Below are positions 8,136 to 17,800 of a stretch of 40,060 bases of DNA, piece by piece. The notes under the pieces are model-generated. The model was not told the DNA's origin. It was given only the letters and a program-made list of their open reading frames with translations, and made no database searches. This stretch comes from Prevotellaceae bacterium (lineage in GTDB: Bacteria > Bacteroidota > Bacteroidia > Bacteroidales > Paludibacteraceae). Where the stretch lies: the NCBI GenBank assembly GCA_031271465.1, contig JAISVR010000013.1:1-40060 (forward strand), in the 5' to 3' direction. Position 1 is the stretch's first letter. Each line of letters opens with the position of its first letter. The position numbers and the translations under genes were made by a program.

Positions 8136-8999
8136 TTACTTTAAATCTGTGATTGCAAAGAAATCCTGGTCGCCATAATCCAAGTTTTCGCCGCCCATAC
8201 CCCAAATAAATGTGTAATTATGTGTAGCGGCAGCCGAGTGGATCGACCATTCGGGCGAGAGTACTGCCATGTCTTTTTGCATAAAAATATGGCGTGTTTC
8301 ATGCGGTTCGCCCATAAAGTGGCAAATGGTTTGGTCGGCAGGAATATCGAAATAAAAATATGCTTCCATGCGGCGGCTGTGGATGTGTGCCGGCATGGTG
8401 TTCCAAATACTGCCCGGTTCGAGCTCGGTCATACCCATTTGAATTTGGCAGGTAGGCAGCACTTGGTTTACAATCATTTTGTTTACCGTGCGGTGGTTGG
8501 CAGTTTCGAGTGCGCCCATTTCAACTTGCAGATTTGGGTCTACGCTTTTGATAAGTTCTTTTGTAACTTTTTTGCAAGGATACGAAGCGTGTGCGGTTGC
8601 CGAATTGAAGTAAAATTTGGCAGGTTTTGAGCTGTCTTTGCTTTCGAAAACGACATCACGGTCGCCTGAGCCGATGTAGAGAGCTTCTTTAAATGCGAGT
8701 TCGAATTTCTCGTTGCCAACGGTGATAATGCCTTCGCCTTCGCCTACATTGAAAATACCGATTTCGCGACGGGTGGTAAAATATTTCGCTTTCAGCGGTT
8801 CGATGGCTTCGAGTTTCAATGCTTCTTTTACGGGCATTGCGCCGCCTACAATGAGGCGGTCGTACATAGAATATACCATATTTACTTCATCGGCTGTAAA
8901 TACTTTTTCGATTAAAAAATCTTTGCGCAAACGAGTTGTATCGTAGCTTTTTGCGTCGTCGGGGTGCGCTGCGTAGCGCAGTTCGTAATTGGTTTTCAT
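8136..8999 (-). CDS. kduI: 5-dehydro-4-deoxy-D-glucuronate isomerase
   Basis: KduI isomerises 5-keto-4-deoxyuronate (DKI) to 2,5-diketo-3-deoxygluconate, the first cytoplasmic step after unsaturated uronates are released from polysaccharides. The 287-residue cupin-type protein has the family's four metal ligands in expected positions: His205 and His207 in 'PAHIHSRRMEAYFYF', Glu212, and His254 in 'WSIHSAAATHNY'. Length is close to the E. coli enzyme with a small N-terminal extension. It is the first gene of the unit with kduD and the DUF4861 gene. No pectate lyase, SusC/D pair or sugar kinase is in the window, so the pathway is completed elsewhere. Confidence 0.97.
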   Translation of the reverse strand: MKTNYELRYAAHPDDAKSYDTTRLRKDFLIEKVFTADEVNMVYSMYDRLIVGGAMPVKEALKLEAIEPLKAKYFTTRREIGIFNVGEGEGIITVGNEKFELAFKEALYIGSGDRDVVFESKDSSKPAKFYFNSATAHASYPCKKVTKELIKSVDPNLQVEMGALETANHRTVNKMIVNQVLPTCQIQMGMTELEPGSIWNTMPAHIHSRRMEAYFYFDIPADQTICHFMGEPHETRHIFMQKDMAVLSPEWSIHSAAATHNYTFIWGMGGENLDYGDQDFFAITDLK

Positions 9000-9038
9000 C
9001 TTGTTTAATTTGTTTATAAAGTTTATAATTTTAGTTTA

Positions 9039-9500
9039 TTATTCTTCAATTTCAAATACTGCCAACGGAGCCATTCTTGCGCGCACAAGAGTGAGTTTGT
9101 TTCCGCTGGCGTAGTAGCTGTCGGCGGTGTTGAGCACTTGTTTTAGTTCTTCTTCAACCGTGTTGTTCAGGCAGAGTTTCAGGGTAGTTACTACATTGGT
9201 AAATCGTATGCGGTTGCCTGCCGATTGTTCAATGTTGCCGTTCACGCTGTTGCAACTCAGGTTTCCGCTAAAGGATTTGCCGTCGGGAGCAATACTGATG
9301 TATGCCGTTTGTGTTACGGCATTGCCGCGAAGTTCTTTCAATATATAGCGTTTGCCTGTTACGAGTTTGTTTTCTTGCGCCGGTTCTGTTTGCGTGGTTT
9401 CAACGGCTTTTGTTTCGGAGGCTGTTTTGTTGCTTTTGCAGGCATTAAAATTCAGGGCGAGAAGCAGAATGCCGGTAGATAGCAGGATTTTTTTTGTCAT
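9039..9500 (-). CDS. META domain-containing (HslJ-like) lipoprotein
   Basis: The 153-residue protein has a signal sequence (MTKKILLSTGILLLALNFNAC) with Cys21 in an acceptable lipobox, then a Thr/Glu-rich linker. A META domain occupies about residues 45-153. Typical features are 'RYILKELRGNAV', the 'FSGNLSCNSVNGNIE' glycine/asparagine turn and a late conserved strand ('KLTLVRARMAPLAVFE'). META-domain proteins such as HslJ are envelope proteins linked to stress and novobiocin resistance in E. coli; their molecular role is unclear. It precedes kduI on the same strand with a 39-bp gap, so the two could be cotranscribed, but no functional link is evident. Confidence 0.85.
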   Translation of the reverse strand: MTKKILLSTGILLLALNFNACKSNKTASETKAVETTQTEPAQENKLVTGKRYILKELRGNAVTQTAYISIAPDGKSFSGNLSCNSVNGNIEQSAGNRIRFTNVVTTLKLCLNNTVEEELKQVLNTADSYYASGNKLTLVRARMAPLAVFEIEE

Positions 9501-9836
9501 AATTTTTAGAATTTTAGTTCAAACCATAGGGCGTGAAATATTAATATAGACGCTGTAAACATAAAGCAAGTAGTAAAGAGTTGTATCTTCGAATGATTTT
9601 TATAAAAAGCTTTTTGTTAACTAATTTATGCGTATTAAAAACCGTCCAAAGGTAGTCAAAAGTTCCAAGTATTGATAAATGGCATTAAAAATAATGGTCA
9701 AATAATCCTTTTTGTCGATAATTTTATTGTTTTACTATAATTTATTTTAGTTAATATATAAATCTTTATTGTTTTACTTAATATAATTATCAATATAATT
9801 AAATTTAATATGATAGATATTAATTATTTTTTATTA

Positions 9837-9920
9837 GAAGTAAAATAAATTTTAGTAGTAATAAAAATAATTTTAGTAGAAACTAATTTTATTTTAGTGG
9901 AAATTAAATTTATTATAGTA
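9837..9920. repeat. Four tandem copies of a degenerate 21-bp AT-rich unit
   Basis: Units at 9837-9857, 9858-9878, 9879-9899 and 9900-9920 align without gaps and mostly end in TTTTAGTA or a one- to two-base variant. A weaker fifth copy may follow. The unit length is a multiple of three and of about two helical turns, which would keep the copies in phase on the DNA helix. Confidence 0.8.
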
Positions 9921-10041
9921 ATAATGAATATTATTTTATTTATACTAAAAATAAAGTTACTAACTATATATTTAAAGGGGCATGTACAGCATTTCAACTG
10001 TATAAAATTCGATTTATTGCACATTTTAGTCCTTTTTGTGC

Positions 10042-10049
10042 TATCTTTG
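10042..10049 (+). promoter_or_regulatory. -7 box (TATCTTTG) of pepT
   Basis: Perfect TAnnTTTG match 21 bp upstream of the ATG. TTG at 10017-10019 is a possible -33 element (22-bp spacing). Confidence 0.65.
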
Positions 10050-10070
10050 GCGGGTTAAAATGATGCAGAT

Positions 10071-11285
10071 ATGAGTTTAGTATCTCGTTTTCTCCGTTAT
10101 GTTTCGTTTGCTACCGCTTCGAGTACGCAAACAGGCGCCGTGCCAAGTACCGAGGGGCAGTTGCTGTTTGCCCGTGCTTTGGCTGACGAGCTGCGCGCCA
10201 TTGGTTTGAGTGAAGTGGAGCTCGACCGTAACGGTTATCTTATGGCTACTTTGCCTGCAAATTCTGCTGCTGCTTTACCCGTAATAGGTTTTATTGCGCA
10301 TTTGGATACCAGTCCCGATGCGAGCGGAGAGAATGTGCAGCCCCGTGTGGTGACGAATTACGATGGTGCGGATATTGTGCTCAACGCTGAGGAAAACATC
10401 GTTTTATCGGTAACGGATTTTCCCGAATTAACGAATTATGTGGGGCAGGATATTGTTGTTGCCAACGGTAAAACGCTGCTCGGTGCCGATGATAAGGCGG
10501 GTATTGCCGAAATTGTGTCGGCTATGGAATATTTTATTGCGCACCCCGAAATTGTGCATGGAAAAATTCGTATTGCTTTTACGCCCGATGAGGAGATAGG
10601 GCAGGGGGCTGCGCATTTTGATGTGGAGAAATTTGCTGCCGATTGGGCTTATACGGTCGACGGTGGCGCGATTGGCGAGTTGGAATACGAGAATTTCAAC
10701 GCTGCCGAGGCTACTGTTCGTATTAAGGGTAGAAATATTCATCCGGGTTATGCGAAGGGAAAAATGATAAATTCGCTGCTTGTGGCAAATCGTTTTATTG
10801 CGCAGTTGCCTGCTGCCGAAACTCCCGAAAACACCGATGGGCGCGAGGGTTTTTTTCATCTTACGGAAATGAACGGTACGGTGGAGGAAACGGTTTTGCA
10901 AATTATTATTCGCGACCACGGTTCGGAGCGATTTGAACAGCGCAAACAGCTGTTGCGCGATATTGCAAAACGAATTGGCGATTCTATAATCAGTGTTGAA
11001 ATACGCGACCAGTACCGGAATATGCGCGAAAAAATAGAACCGGTGATGTACATTGTGGAACTTGCCGAGCAGGCTATGCGCGAGGTAGGAGTGGAGCCGC
11101 TGGTAAAACCAATTCGCGGAGGTACCGATGGCGCGCAGTTGTCGTTTAAAGGCTTGCCTTGCCCGAATATTTTTGCCGGCGGGCATAATTTTCACGGGCG
11201 ATACGAATTTGTTCCCGTGCAATCGATGCAAAAGGCTATGGAAGTAATTATTAGAATTGTAGAAAATAATGCTCAGATTGATTAG
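10071..11285 (+). CDS. pepT: Peptidase T (tripeptide aminopeptidase)
   Basis: PepT is a cytoplasmic M20-family zinc peptidase that removes the N-terminal residue of tripeptides. The 404-residue length is standard. The two-zinc site is visible: His77 and Asp79 in '[10 protein letters not shown]', Asp140 in 'LLGADDKAG', the catalytic pair Glu174/Glu175 in 'TPDEEIG', Asp197 in 'TVDGGA' and His372 in '[12 protein letters not shown]'. The lid domain lies between about residues 205 and 315. The start is 21 bp after a promoter box and the family usually begins a few residues before 'RFLRYVSF', as here. It appears to be transcribed alone. Confidence 0.97.
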   Translation: MSLVSRFLRYVSFATASSTQTGAVPSTEGQLLFARALADELRAIGLSEVELDRNGYLMATLPANSAAALPVIGFIAHLDTSPDASGENVQPRVVTNYDGADIVLNAEENIVLSVTDFPELTNYVGQDIVVANGKTLLGADDKAGIAEIVSAMEYFIAHPEIVHGKIRIAFTPDEEIGQGAAHFDVEKFAADWAYTVDGGAIGELEYENFNAAEATVRIKGRNIHPGYAKGKMINSLLVANRFIAQLPAAETPENTDGREGFFHLTEMNGTVEETVLQIIIRDHGSERFEQRKQLLRDIAKRIGDSIISVEIRDQYRNMREKIEPVMYIVELAEQAMREVGVEPLVKPIRGGTDGAQLSFKGLPCPNIFAGGHNFHGRYEFVPVQSMQKAMEVIIRIVENNAQID

Positions 11286-11405
11286 TATTAAATAATATAT
11301 TGTTACTGAGTTTATTTACATCTTGCTTTGTATTTCGCAATGACGAATATGCCTCAAACGGATAGTTCCGTTACTATTTGAAATATGAAACTTTAAAATA
11401 TTTTT

Positions 11406-13163
11406 ATGCAAAAGGTTACTCGAATTTTTGACATTATTCCTTATTATTTGGAGAATAAAACGGAGGAATATACTGCTTTTGGTTATAAACGAAACGGTGA
11501 ATGGCAACGGCTTAGTATTCGCGAATATGCCGAAAAGGTGAACAATATCAGCTATGGTTTTTTGAAGCTCGGTATAGAGCCGGGCGACAAAATTGCTATT
11601 ATCAGTGGTAGTCGTCCCGAATGGAATATCCTCGACATGGCTGCACTGCAAATCGGAGCTGTTTCGGTGCCGATTTATCCTACAATCAGTCAGGAAGATT
11701 ATCGCTATATACTTAATCATGCCGAAATAAAACTGATTTTTATCGAGGGTAAAGAATTGCGTACCAAAATCGAACCGGTGTTGCCCGATGTACCTTCTAT
11801 CGAGCATATTTATACTTTTATCGACCAGGAAGTGTATTCGTATTTTGCTAAGCTGGAAGAGTTGGGAGAAAAAAATCCTGAGCCTGAAAAACTTGAAAAA
11901 CTCAAAGCTGCCGTGTCGGAGCATGATATGGCTACGATTATTTATACTTCGGGCACTACCGATACGCCGAAGGGAGTAATGCTTTCGCACGCTAATTTTT
12001 TGAACAATGTAAAAAATGTGGTCGATATTTTGTCTGATTCTACGGAGCGTGCGCTCAGTTTTCTACCCCTGTGTCATGTTTACGAGCGAATGCTGGTGTA
12101 TTTGTATCAATATGCGCATGTTTCGGTTTATTATGCCGAAAATTTGGGAACTATTGCCGATAATATCAAGGAGATAGACCCTCATGTTATGACTTGCGTG
12201 CCTCGTGTGCTCGAAAAAATTTACGACAAGCTTTATGTGGCAGGTTCAAAATTGTCTTTCGTTCGGCAGTGGATGTATTATTGGGCGTTCGACCTTGCCA
12301 AGCGTTTCCGGTTGGAAGGCAACGGTTCTTTGTACAACATGCGTCACCGGATAGCCGACAAACTTGTTTACCGTAAATGGCGCGAAGCTATGGGCGGTCA
12401 TTTTGATATTGTAGTGTCGGGCGGAAGTGCCATACAGCCACACATGGCATCGTTTTTCTCGGCTATCGGCATGCCGGTATTCGAGGGTTACGGTTTGACG
12501 GAAACTTCGCCTGTGATAGCCGTTAGTCGCAAGGGGCAACGCAAGGCGGGAACCGTTGGTCCGGCATTGCCCGGCATTGAAGTGAAAATTGACGAGAATA
12601 ACGAAATCTGCTGCCGCGGACATAATGTGATGTTGGGTTACTACAAAGCTCCCGAACTTACAGCCGAAGTGATAGATGAAGCCGGGTTTTTTCATACCGG
12701 CGACACCGGAATTCTTACTCAGGAAGGGTTTCTGAAAATAACCGGAAGGTTGAAAAGTATTTTTAAAACTTCGTTTGGGAAATACATCAATCCGCAAAAG
12801 ATTGAGGAAAAATATTGCGAATCGCCGTTTATCGAAAATATGGTGGTATTGGGTGAAAATCAAAAATTTGCCGCTGCTATTATTCTTCCCGATTTCAATT
12901 TTTTACCGGGTTGGGCAAAACGCCATAATATTAAATATACTACCGACAGCGAAATGGTGAAGCATCCCGAAATTGATAAACGCTTTCGCAAGGAAATAAA
13001 AAAATACAACAATTATTTCGGCGACTGGGAGCAGATTAAAAAATTCGAGTTGGTAGCCGACGAATGGTCGCAAGCTACGGGGGTACTAACTCCGACACAG
13101 AAAGTGAAACGCCGTGTGATACAGGAACGATACGCCGAAATTATCGAAAAACTGTTTGCATGA
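11406..13163 (+). CDS. Long-chain fatty acid--CoA ligase (AMP-binding)
   Basis: The enzyme activates fatty acids to acyl-CoA through an acyl-adenylate. The 585-residue protein is a full-length ANL-superfamily member with the P-loop motif TSGTTDTPKG (181-190), the 'VFEGYGLTETSPVIAVS' A5 motif, the 'FFHTGDTG' motif, the hinge 'ITGRLKSIFKTSFGKYI' and a C-terminal catalytic lysine region. It resembles the bacterial FadD15/long-chain type common in Bacteroidota. It is cytoplasmic or peripheral at the membrane. The aminotransferase gene follows after 38 bp, so the two may be cotranscribed. Chain-length preference cannot be told from sequence. Confidence 0.93.
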   Translation: MQKVTRIFDIIPYYLENKTEEYTAFGYKRNGEWQRLSIREYAEKVNNISYGFLKLGIEPGDKIAIISGSRPEWNILDMAALQIGAVSVPIYPTISQEDYRYILNHAEIKLIFIEGKELRTKIEPVLPDVPSIEHIYTFIDQEVYSYFAKLEELGEKNPEPEKLEKLKAAVSEHDMATIIYTSGTTDTPKGVMLSHANFLNNVKNVVDILSDSTERALSFLPLCHVYERMLVYLYQYAHVSVYYAENLGTIADNIKEIDPHVMTCVPRVLEKIYDKLYVAGSKLSFVRQWMYYWAFDLAKRFRLEGNGSLYNMRHRIADKLVYRKWREAMGGHFDIVVSGGSAIQPHMASFFSAIGMPVFEGYGLTETSPVIAVSRKGQRKAGTVGPALPGIEVKIDENNEICCRGHNVMLGYYKAPELTAEVIDEAGFFHTGDTGILTQEGFLKITGRLKSIFKTSFGKYINPQKIEEKYCESPFIENMVVLGENQKFAAAIILPDFNFLPGWAKRHNIKYTTDSEMVKHPEIDKRFRKEIKKYNNYFGDWEQIKKFELVADEWSQATGVLTPTQKVKRRVIQERYAEIIEKLFA

Positions 13164-13201
13164 TTTTGATTTTGAAAAACGCATGAAAATATTTTAAGCT
13201 T

Positions 13202-14335
13202 ATGTTTTCGAAAAAGATAGAAATAAAGCGGTATTTATTCTCCGAAAATTCTCATTCACCTTCGCTTGTAGATGTAGTGGGAGAGGAAATGCTGGGAAAA
13301 ATTATCGATTTCTGCTTTATTGCCAATCCTTATTATCCCGACCGAAAGCTTTTAAAAGATTTGCAACGCAAATTGCCTTTGCTGATTAAATCTTATCCGT
13401 CGAGCAATCCGTCCGTTGCGCAGGAAAAACTTGCTTCTGTGCTCCATGTGGCTCCCGATAGTTTGATTATAGGCAACGGTGCTACCGAATTGATAAGCAT
13501 AATTTTAAACAATTTGATTGAGGAAATAGCAATTCCAATACCTACTTTTGGCGAATATATCGAAAAAGTACGCCAACAAGATTTTGCTAAACTTTATCAG
13601 CTTCCACCCGAAAAAGATTATCAACTCGATTTGCAGGATTACGCTTCGTGGATTGAGAAAAATAATATTTCGGCAGCACTTGTTATCAATCCGGGTAACC
13701 CTACGGGGCAGTTACTCCCATTGTCGGAAATGAAAGAATTTTTGCGGCGTATGGAGCATTTGCGTATGGTGATTGTGGACGAATCGTTTATCGATTTTGC
13801 CGACAAAGATATACCGAGCCTGTTGCCTTATATCGATGAATTTCCTAACCTGATGTTGTTGCGCAGCATGAGTAAACATTGTGGTGTGCCCGGTTTACGA
13901 TTGGGTTACTGTTGCTCGGCGAATGCCGGATTTCTTGCCGAAATACGCCGGCATATTCCTTCGTGGAACATTAATACGCTTGCGGAATATTTTCTTTCGC
14001 AACTCAAACGGAGCGATTCTGTTTATCACCATGCTCGCCTGCGGGTGATAGCCGATGCGCGTTGTCTTTATAACGAGCTGCGTAAAATCGACGGTATTTA
14101 TGTGTATCCTACCGGTAGCAATTTTGTGATGATAAAGCTACTTTTTGGAATGAAAGCAGCCGAATTACAACAAATTTTACTCGAAGAATATTACGCTTAT
14201 GTGCGCGATTGCAGTAATAAAACAGGGCTTGATATTTACCACATTCGCGTTGCTTCACAGGGATGGAAAAAGGATAAGAAGTTGATTGATGCGTTGAGGA
14301 AGATTATTCGGAATTATTCCGATACGAATCGGTAA
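13202..14335 (+). CDS. HisC/CobD-like class I/II aminotransferase
   Basis: The 377-residue PLP enzyme has fold-type I features: 'IIGNGATELISI' (cofactor phosphate site), 'NPGNPTGQ', 'VIVDESFIDFA' (Asp binding the pyridine nitrogen) and 'LRSMSKHCGVPGLRLGY' with the Schiff-base lysine. The later 'IPSWNINTLAEYFL' resembles the CobD threonine-phosphate decarboxylase group as much as HisC histidinol-phosphate aminotransferase. Neither a histidine nor a cobalamin operon surrounds it, so the substrate is open. It follows an acyl-CoA ligase by 38 bp. Its last 22 bp overlap the 3' end of the convergent PD40 gene. Confidence 0.85.
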   Translation: MFSKKIEIKRYLFSENSHSPSLVDVVGEEMLGKIIDFCFIANPYYPDRKLLKDLQRKLPLLIKSYPSSNPSVAQEKLASVLHVAPDSLIIGNGATELISIILNNLIEEIAIPIPTFGEYIEKVRQQDFAKLYQLPPEKDYQLDLQDYASWIEKNNISAALVINPGNPTGQLLPLSEMKEFLRRMEHLRMVIVDESFIDFADKDIPSLLPYIDEFPNLMLLRSMSKHCGVPGLRLGYCCSANAGFLAEIRRHIPSWNINTLAEYFLSQLKRSDSVYHHARLRVIADARCLYNELRKIDGIYVYPTGSNFVMIKLLFGMKAAELQQILLEEYYAYVRDCSNKTGLDIYHIRVASQGWKKDKKLIDALRKIIRNYSDTNR

Positions 14336-15099
14336 ACCGCCACTTTGCCTGCTTCCAGATAACGGTCGGAGGCAAACCAGCCTGTTTTTGTTTCTTCGTC
14401 TATCACCATCAAGTAATCATTGAAAGGTGAATTGAAAGGCATGCCTACATTTTCGGGCAATAAAAATTTACTCTCCATGCTGAAAGACGACACAAAAATA
14501 TCAAAACCTCCGATGGATCCTTCGCCGTCGGAACAGAAATAAAGAGTAATACCATCGGGCATAAAAAATGGGAAATTCTCGTTTGCATCGCTGTTTATGT
14601 CGCCGGCTACGGCACGCTTTTCGTCCCAACCTCCAAATAATTTTTCGCGAATAAAAATATCGCTTTGTCCGTTTATGGTATCGGTGGTAATTTGCCGGTT
14701 CCGCCGCTGATTTTCAAATCCGATGAGCGGTAAACTGTCTGCGGTGAAGCCTGTTAAGAAAATTCTCCCCGCATCGTCGGAAATTTTATAATAATTGAAA
14801 AAATATTTTTTATCTACAATTATACTATCTATTATTTGTATCGATTTTGCAGTTGAAAGCATTATGGTAGCCTTCTCTACTCGCCGGATTTGCGCTTCAC
14901 AGTCGATTCCTGCTTCGCTGGCTTTTTGATACAGTTCGCCTGCCTCGACAAACCGACCGGTAAAATATGCCTCATCGCCAAGCATAACAAGAGCCGCAGA
15001 GTTCGGCTTTCTATCCGTTCCCTGCGGTCGTTGTGCTTTGGCTTCTGTTATCGAAAAAATAAACAAAAGAGTTGCAAATAATTGATATTTCATCATCAT
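14314..15099 (-). CDS. Exported PD40 (WD40-like beta-propeller) protein
   Basis: The 261-residue protein has a signal peptide (MMMKYQLFATLLFIFSITEAKAQ) and a short TPR-like helical segment ('EAYFTGRFVEAGELYQKASE'). It then shows PD40-type propeller motifs, best seen in 'ENFPFFMPDGITLYFCSDGEG', 'IGGFDIFVSSFSM', 'NVGMPFNSPFNDY' and 'GWFASDR'. In Bacteroidota this arrangement is common in OmpA-linked envelope proteins (for example the T9SS protein PorE), but here there is no OmpA domain and only a partial propeller. The start ATG overlaps the stop of the AsmA gene (ATGA type), indicating translational coupling, so the two proteins probably work in the same envelope process. Confidence 0.8.
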   Translation of the reverse strand: MMMKYQLFATLLFIFSITEAKAQRPQGTDRKPNSAALVMLGDEAYFTGRFVEAGELYQKASEAGIDCEAQIRRVEKATIMLSTAKSIQIIDSIIVDKKYFFNYYKISDDAGRIFLTGFTADSLPLIGFENQRRNRQITTDTINGQSDIFIREKLFGGWDEKRAVAGDINSDANENFPFFMPDGITLYFCSDGEGSIGGFDIFVSSFSMESKFLLPENVGMPFNSPFNDYLMVIDEETKTGWFASDRYLEAGKVAVYRFVSE

Positions 15100-17642
15100 C
15101 GTTTAAACAAACCTTTCAATGCATCTTTACCGCTTTCTTTCAAGTCTTTACCGGCTTGTTTCAGTTCGTTGCCCACATTTTCTTTCAATTCTTCTTTTGC
15201 ATTTTCCGTTGCTTCGTTGAGCTGTTCCTTAGCGGCAGTTTTAACCTCGCCGAGTTTCTCGTTTGCCTTGGTTTTGAGTGTGTTTACTGCTTCGTTCACA
15301 AGTTCCTTGGTTTGAAGGCTCACTTTCGGACTGCTGAATGTACCGCCGATTTTCAAGCCAAGTTTGTTAAGTTTCACTACGCTTGCTTCGGGCGTTGGCA
15401 CATCGGCATGCAGCGTATAATCAATAGTCTGGTCGATTCCCGTAGAACCGTTGTCGACATTGATTTTAGTATCGGCTACTGCAAAGCTGAACGGAGAAGT
15501 ATAAACGCGACCGTTTTTCACTTCAAAAGGTATTGCCACCTTGTTGATGTGCGGATTTTTAAATTCATCTTTACGCAGTACAGTAGCAATGGTGTTCATC
15601 ACTTTTACATTGCTGATACTCAAATCATTGGAGCTTAATACGCCTTTTGCCGAAAGAGTATTCATCACAGGCATCATATTGTCTCCTAGGCGGGTTTGCA
15701 ACGACATATCAGTCGAGAATTTACCCGTAGTATTTTGGAAAATCGGCGCAAGTTTTTGCACTGTAGCCACTTGTTTGTACACTTCGGCAAACACCACATT
15801 ATTGATTTTCAGATTCATGTTCACATCGGGGCTTTTTGCGTCTTGCGTGTTGTATGTGCCGTTCAACGCCATTGTTCCACCCATGGCAGCCATCGACAGG
15901 TTTTTGAAAATCAGTTTGGAATCAATGATTTGTAAATTTCCTTGTGCATTTGAGATTTTAATATTGTCGTAGTCAATCTCTTTGAACGATGAATTGAGCG
16001 TGAAGTTCAAATTGTTAGGAATCAATACCACAGTCATTGCCGAAGTATCGGTAGCTTCCGGAGCAGCAGGGTCGGAAGCTGCCATGAAATCGCTCACATT
16101 CAGGTATTGTGATGAGGTGTTAAGCGTGCCTTTCAGTGTTTGATTTTTCAATACAAATGGAATAAAATTTGTTAAACTTCCATTTGCCGCAAGGTCGCTT
16201 TTACCTACTTTTATTTGCAATGCCGGCAACGAAACCGTTTTCGGATTGAAAAGCAGCGAGGCTTTTTTGATTTCCAACGCATTGGGCAAGGCTGTTGTTT
16301 TGAGTATCATGTCTGCCAAGTTGAGTTTTCCGGTGAAGAAGAATTTTTCGTATTGCTGTTTTTCGTAATACGACATTTTTCCTTTCAAACTAAGGTCGGC
16401 ATCAAGCACACCCGACAATTCGCCGATAGAATCCATCGGATACACATCTTTTACCATGCCGAGATTGATTATACCCTTTGCGGCGAAAGTTAAATCAGGG
16501 TCGCTCATAGGTGTTGCTACGCTTAGCGAACCGCTGAACGGATTGCCGCCGAGCACAAACGAAAACGGCGCAACATTCACCTTCGTATTGTCGAGCGAAC
16601 CGCCCGGATTGTCAACCTTTGCGGTAATGTTGATGTTGTCTACCGATTTTGGCAGTGCAGGATATTTGAACCACGCATCGCTCACCTCCAAATTTACATG
16701 GAAAGCCGGGAAAGTAGTTTCGTTGTAAATACCTTTGGCAAAAGCATCTAAACGAACTTTCCCTTTGGTTTGAATATCGGAAAAATCCTTGCTGTAAATG
16801 GCGGGAACAAGCGAAAGAATATCCTTGAACTGTGTGTCGGGAGCACCGAGTTTTAAATCCATATCGTAGCCGCCGTTTTCCAGCATTTGAAACCAACCGT
16901 CGAGATTAAGTACAATAGCGTTTAAGCTGGTATGTACGCCTTTGACAGTGAATTTCATATTTTTCAAATCGGCATCAATATCGCCTTCGAGTTTGAATTC
17001 GGCATTGTTCAAATAAGGTACATTTTGCATGCGGAAAGTCATGCCTTTGAGTGAGTTTGTGGTGGCAAGCACGGTGCTTTCGGCTGTCAAGTCGCCCGAG
17101 AGAGTGTGATTCAAATCGTTTATTGCAAACGACATATTGGCTTGCTCATCGTTGTAACGGATATGCGCATTGGAGATTTCAAATTTTTTGAGCGAAAGTT
17201 TGAAATTTGTTTGCGCAGTGTCTGTTTTTTCCACGGCAGCGGTATCGGGTTTGGTTATGTCCCAGTTTGCCTTTCCGTTGGGTAATACATGGGCATAAAC
17301 ATTGGGTTTGGTCAATTCAATTTTTTTCACGATATAACCCGTGTCGCCAAAAAAACTTTTAATGTCCACCACGATATAGGCTCCTTGTACCGAAACGAGT
17401 GTATCTTTCGCAAATTCGTCTTTACCCACGATGAGCAAATTTTCCAGCTTGATGCTGGCATTTGGGAAACTGCGGATAAAACTGATATTCACATCTTCAA
17501 GTTCGATGGTTGCGTTGAGTTGTTTGTTTGCCTCATTGAGTACAAGTTGTTTGATTTCGTCTTTAAACAGCAGCGGAGCTGTGAGTAATACAGCAAAAAT
17601 CGCTACAATAACGATGCCTGTGATTAATAATACTTTTTTCAT
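15096..17642 (-). CDS. AsmA family envelope protein
   Basis: The 848-residue protein has one N-terminal membrane anchor (about residues 3-24) and a very long periplasmic, beta-rich body. The N-terminal AsmA signature is visible: 'LNEANKQLNATIELEDVNIS', 'FPNASIKLENLLI', 'VKKIELTKPNVYAHVLPNGK' and 'ANWDI'. Family members (AsmA, TamB, YhdP) form bridge-like structures thought to move phospholipids to the outer membrane. The last 60 residues are a Lys/Glu-rich amphipathic helix ('LKTKANEKLGEVKTAAKEQL'), a typical tail in the Bacteroidota version. A TACTTTTG box at 17698-17705 gives it its own promoter, and the PD40 gene is translationally coupled downstream. Confidence 0.88.
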   Translation of the reverse strand: MKKVLLITGIVIVAIFAVLLTAPLLFKDEIKQLVLNEANKQLNATIELEDVNISFIRSFPNASIKLENLLIVGKDEFAKDTLVSVQGAYIVVDIKSFFGDTGYIVKKIELTKPNVYAHVLPNGKANWDITKPDTAAVEKTDTAQTNFKLSLKKFEISNAHIRYNDEQANMSFAINDLNHTLSGDLTAESTVLATTNSLKGMTFRMQNVPYLNNAEFKLEGDIDADLKNMKFTVKGVHTSLNAIVLNLDGWFQMLENGGYDMDLKLGAPDTQFKDILSLVPAIYSKDFSDIQTKGKVRLDAFAKGIYNETTFPAFHVNLEVSDAWFKYPALPKSVDNINITAKVDNPGGSLDNTKVNVAPFSFVLGGNPFSGSLSVATPMSDPDLTFAAKGIINLGMVKDVYPMDSIGELSGVLDADLSLKGKMSYYEKQQYEKFFFTGKLNLADMILKTTALPNALEIKKASLLFNPKTVSLPALQIKVGKSDLAANGSLTNFIPFVLKNQTLKGTLNTSSQYLNVSDFMAASDPAAPEATDTSAMTVVLIPNNLNFTLNSSFKEIDYDNIKISNAQGNLQIIDSKLIFKNLSMAAMGGTMALNGTYNTQDAKSPDVNMNLKINNVVFAEVYKQVATVQKLAPIFQNTTGKFSTDMSLQTRLGDNMMPVMNTLSAKGVLSSNDLSISNVKVMNTIATVLRKDEFKNPHINKVAIPFEVKNGRVYTSPFSFAVADTKINVDNGSTGIDQTIDYTLHADVPTPEASVVKLNKLGLKIGGTFSSPKVSLQTKELVNEAVNTLKTKANEKLGEVKTAAKEQLNEATENAKEELKENVGNELKQAGKDLKESGKDALKGLFKR

Positions 17643-17697
17643 ACTTTTATGTTTTTAAATGTTAGATTTCATTTTTTTAAATAATAAATAAACCGAA

Positions 17698-17705
17698 CAA
17701 AAGTA
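17698..17705 (-). promoter_or_regulatory. -7 box (TACTTTTG) of the AsmA gene
   Basis: Matches TAnnTTTG on the minus strand, 56 bp upstream of the ATG at 17642. Confidence 0.55.
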
Positions 17706-17766
17706 CAAATTATCTTTTTTCTTTTGCAAATAGAAAGCTATAATTTTATGCGAAAATTTTATTTAC

Positions 17767-17774
17767 TACATTTG
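17767..17774 (+). promoter_or_regulatory. -7 box (TACATTTG) of the polytopic membrane protein gene
   Basis: Matches TAnnTTTG 27 bp upstream of the ATG at 17801. With the AsmA box it forms a divergent promoter pair about 60 bp apart. Confidence 0.55.
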
Positions 17775-17800
17775 TCGCCGAACAATTAAGAGGAAAAGAA

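Larger units (their letters stand above)
9501..10070. other. AT-rich intergenic region without a gene
   Basis: This 570-bp stretch separates divergent genes (META lipoprotein and pepT). It is strikingly AT-rich between about 9690 and 9970 and contains a 21-bp tandem repeat (9837-9920). The only open frame (66 codons, minus strand, 9824-10024) is a product of that repeat and is not convincing. The pepT promoter is at its right end. Confidence 0.75.

Noticed and set aside
9837-9920. Possible CRISPR array
   Set aside because: Units are directly adjacent without unique spacers and no cas genes are present.
9824-10024. 66-codon Ile/Lys-rich minus-strand open frame
   Set aside because: It is generated by the 21-bp AT-rich tandem repeat; low complexity and no start context.
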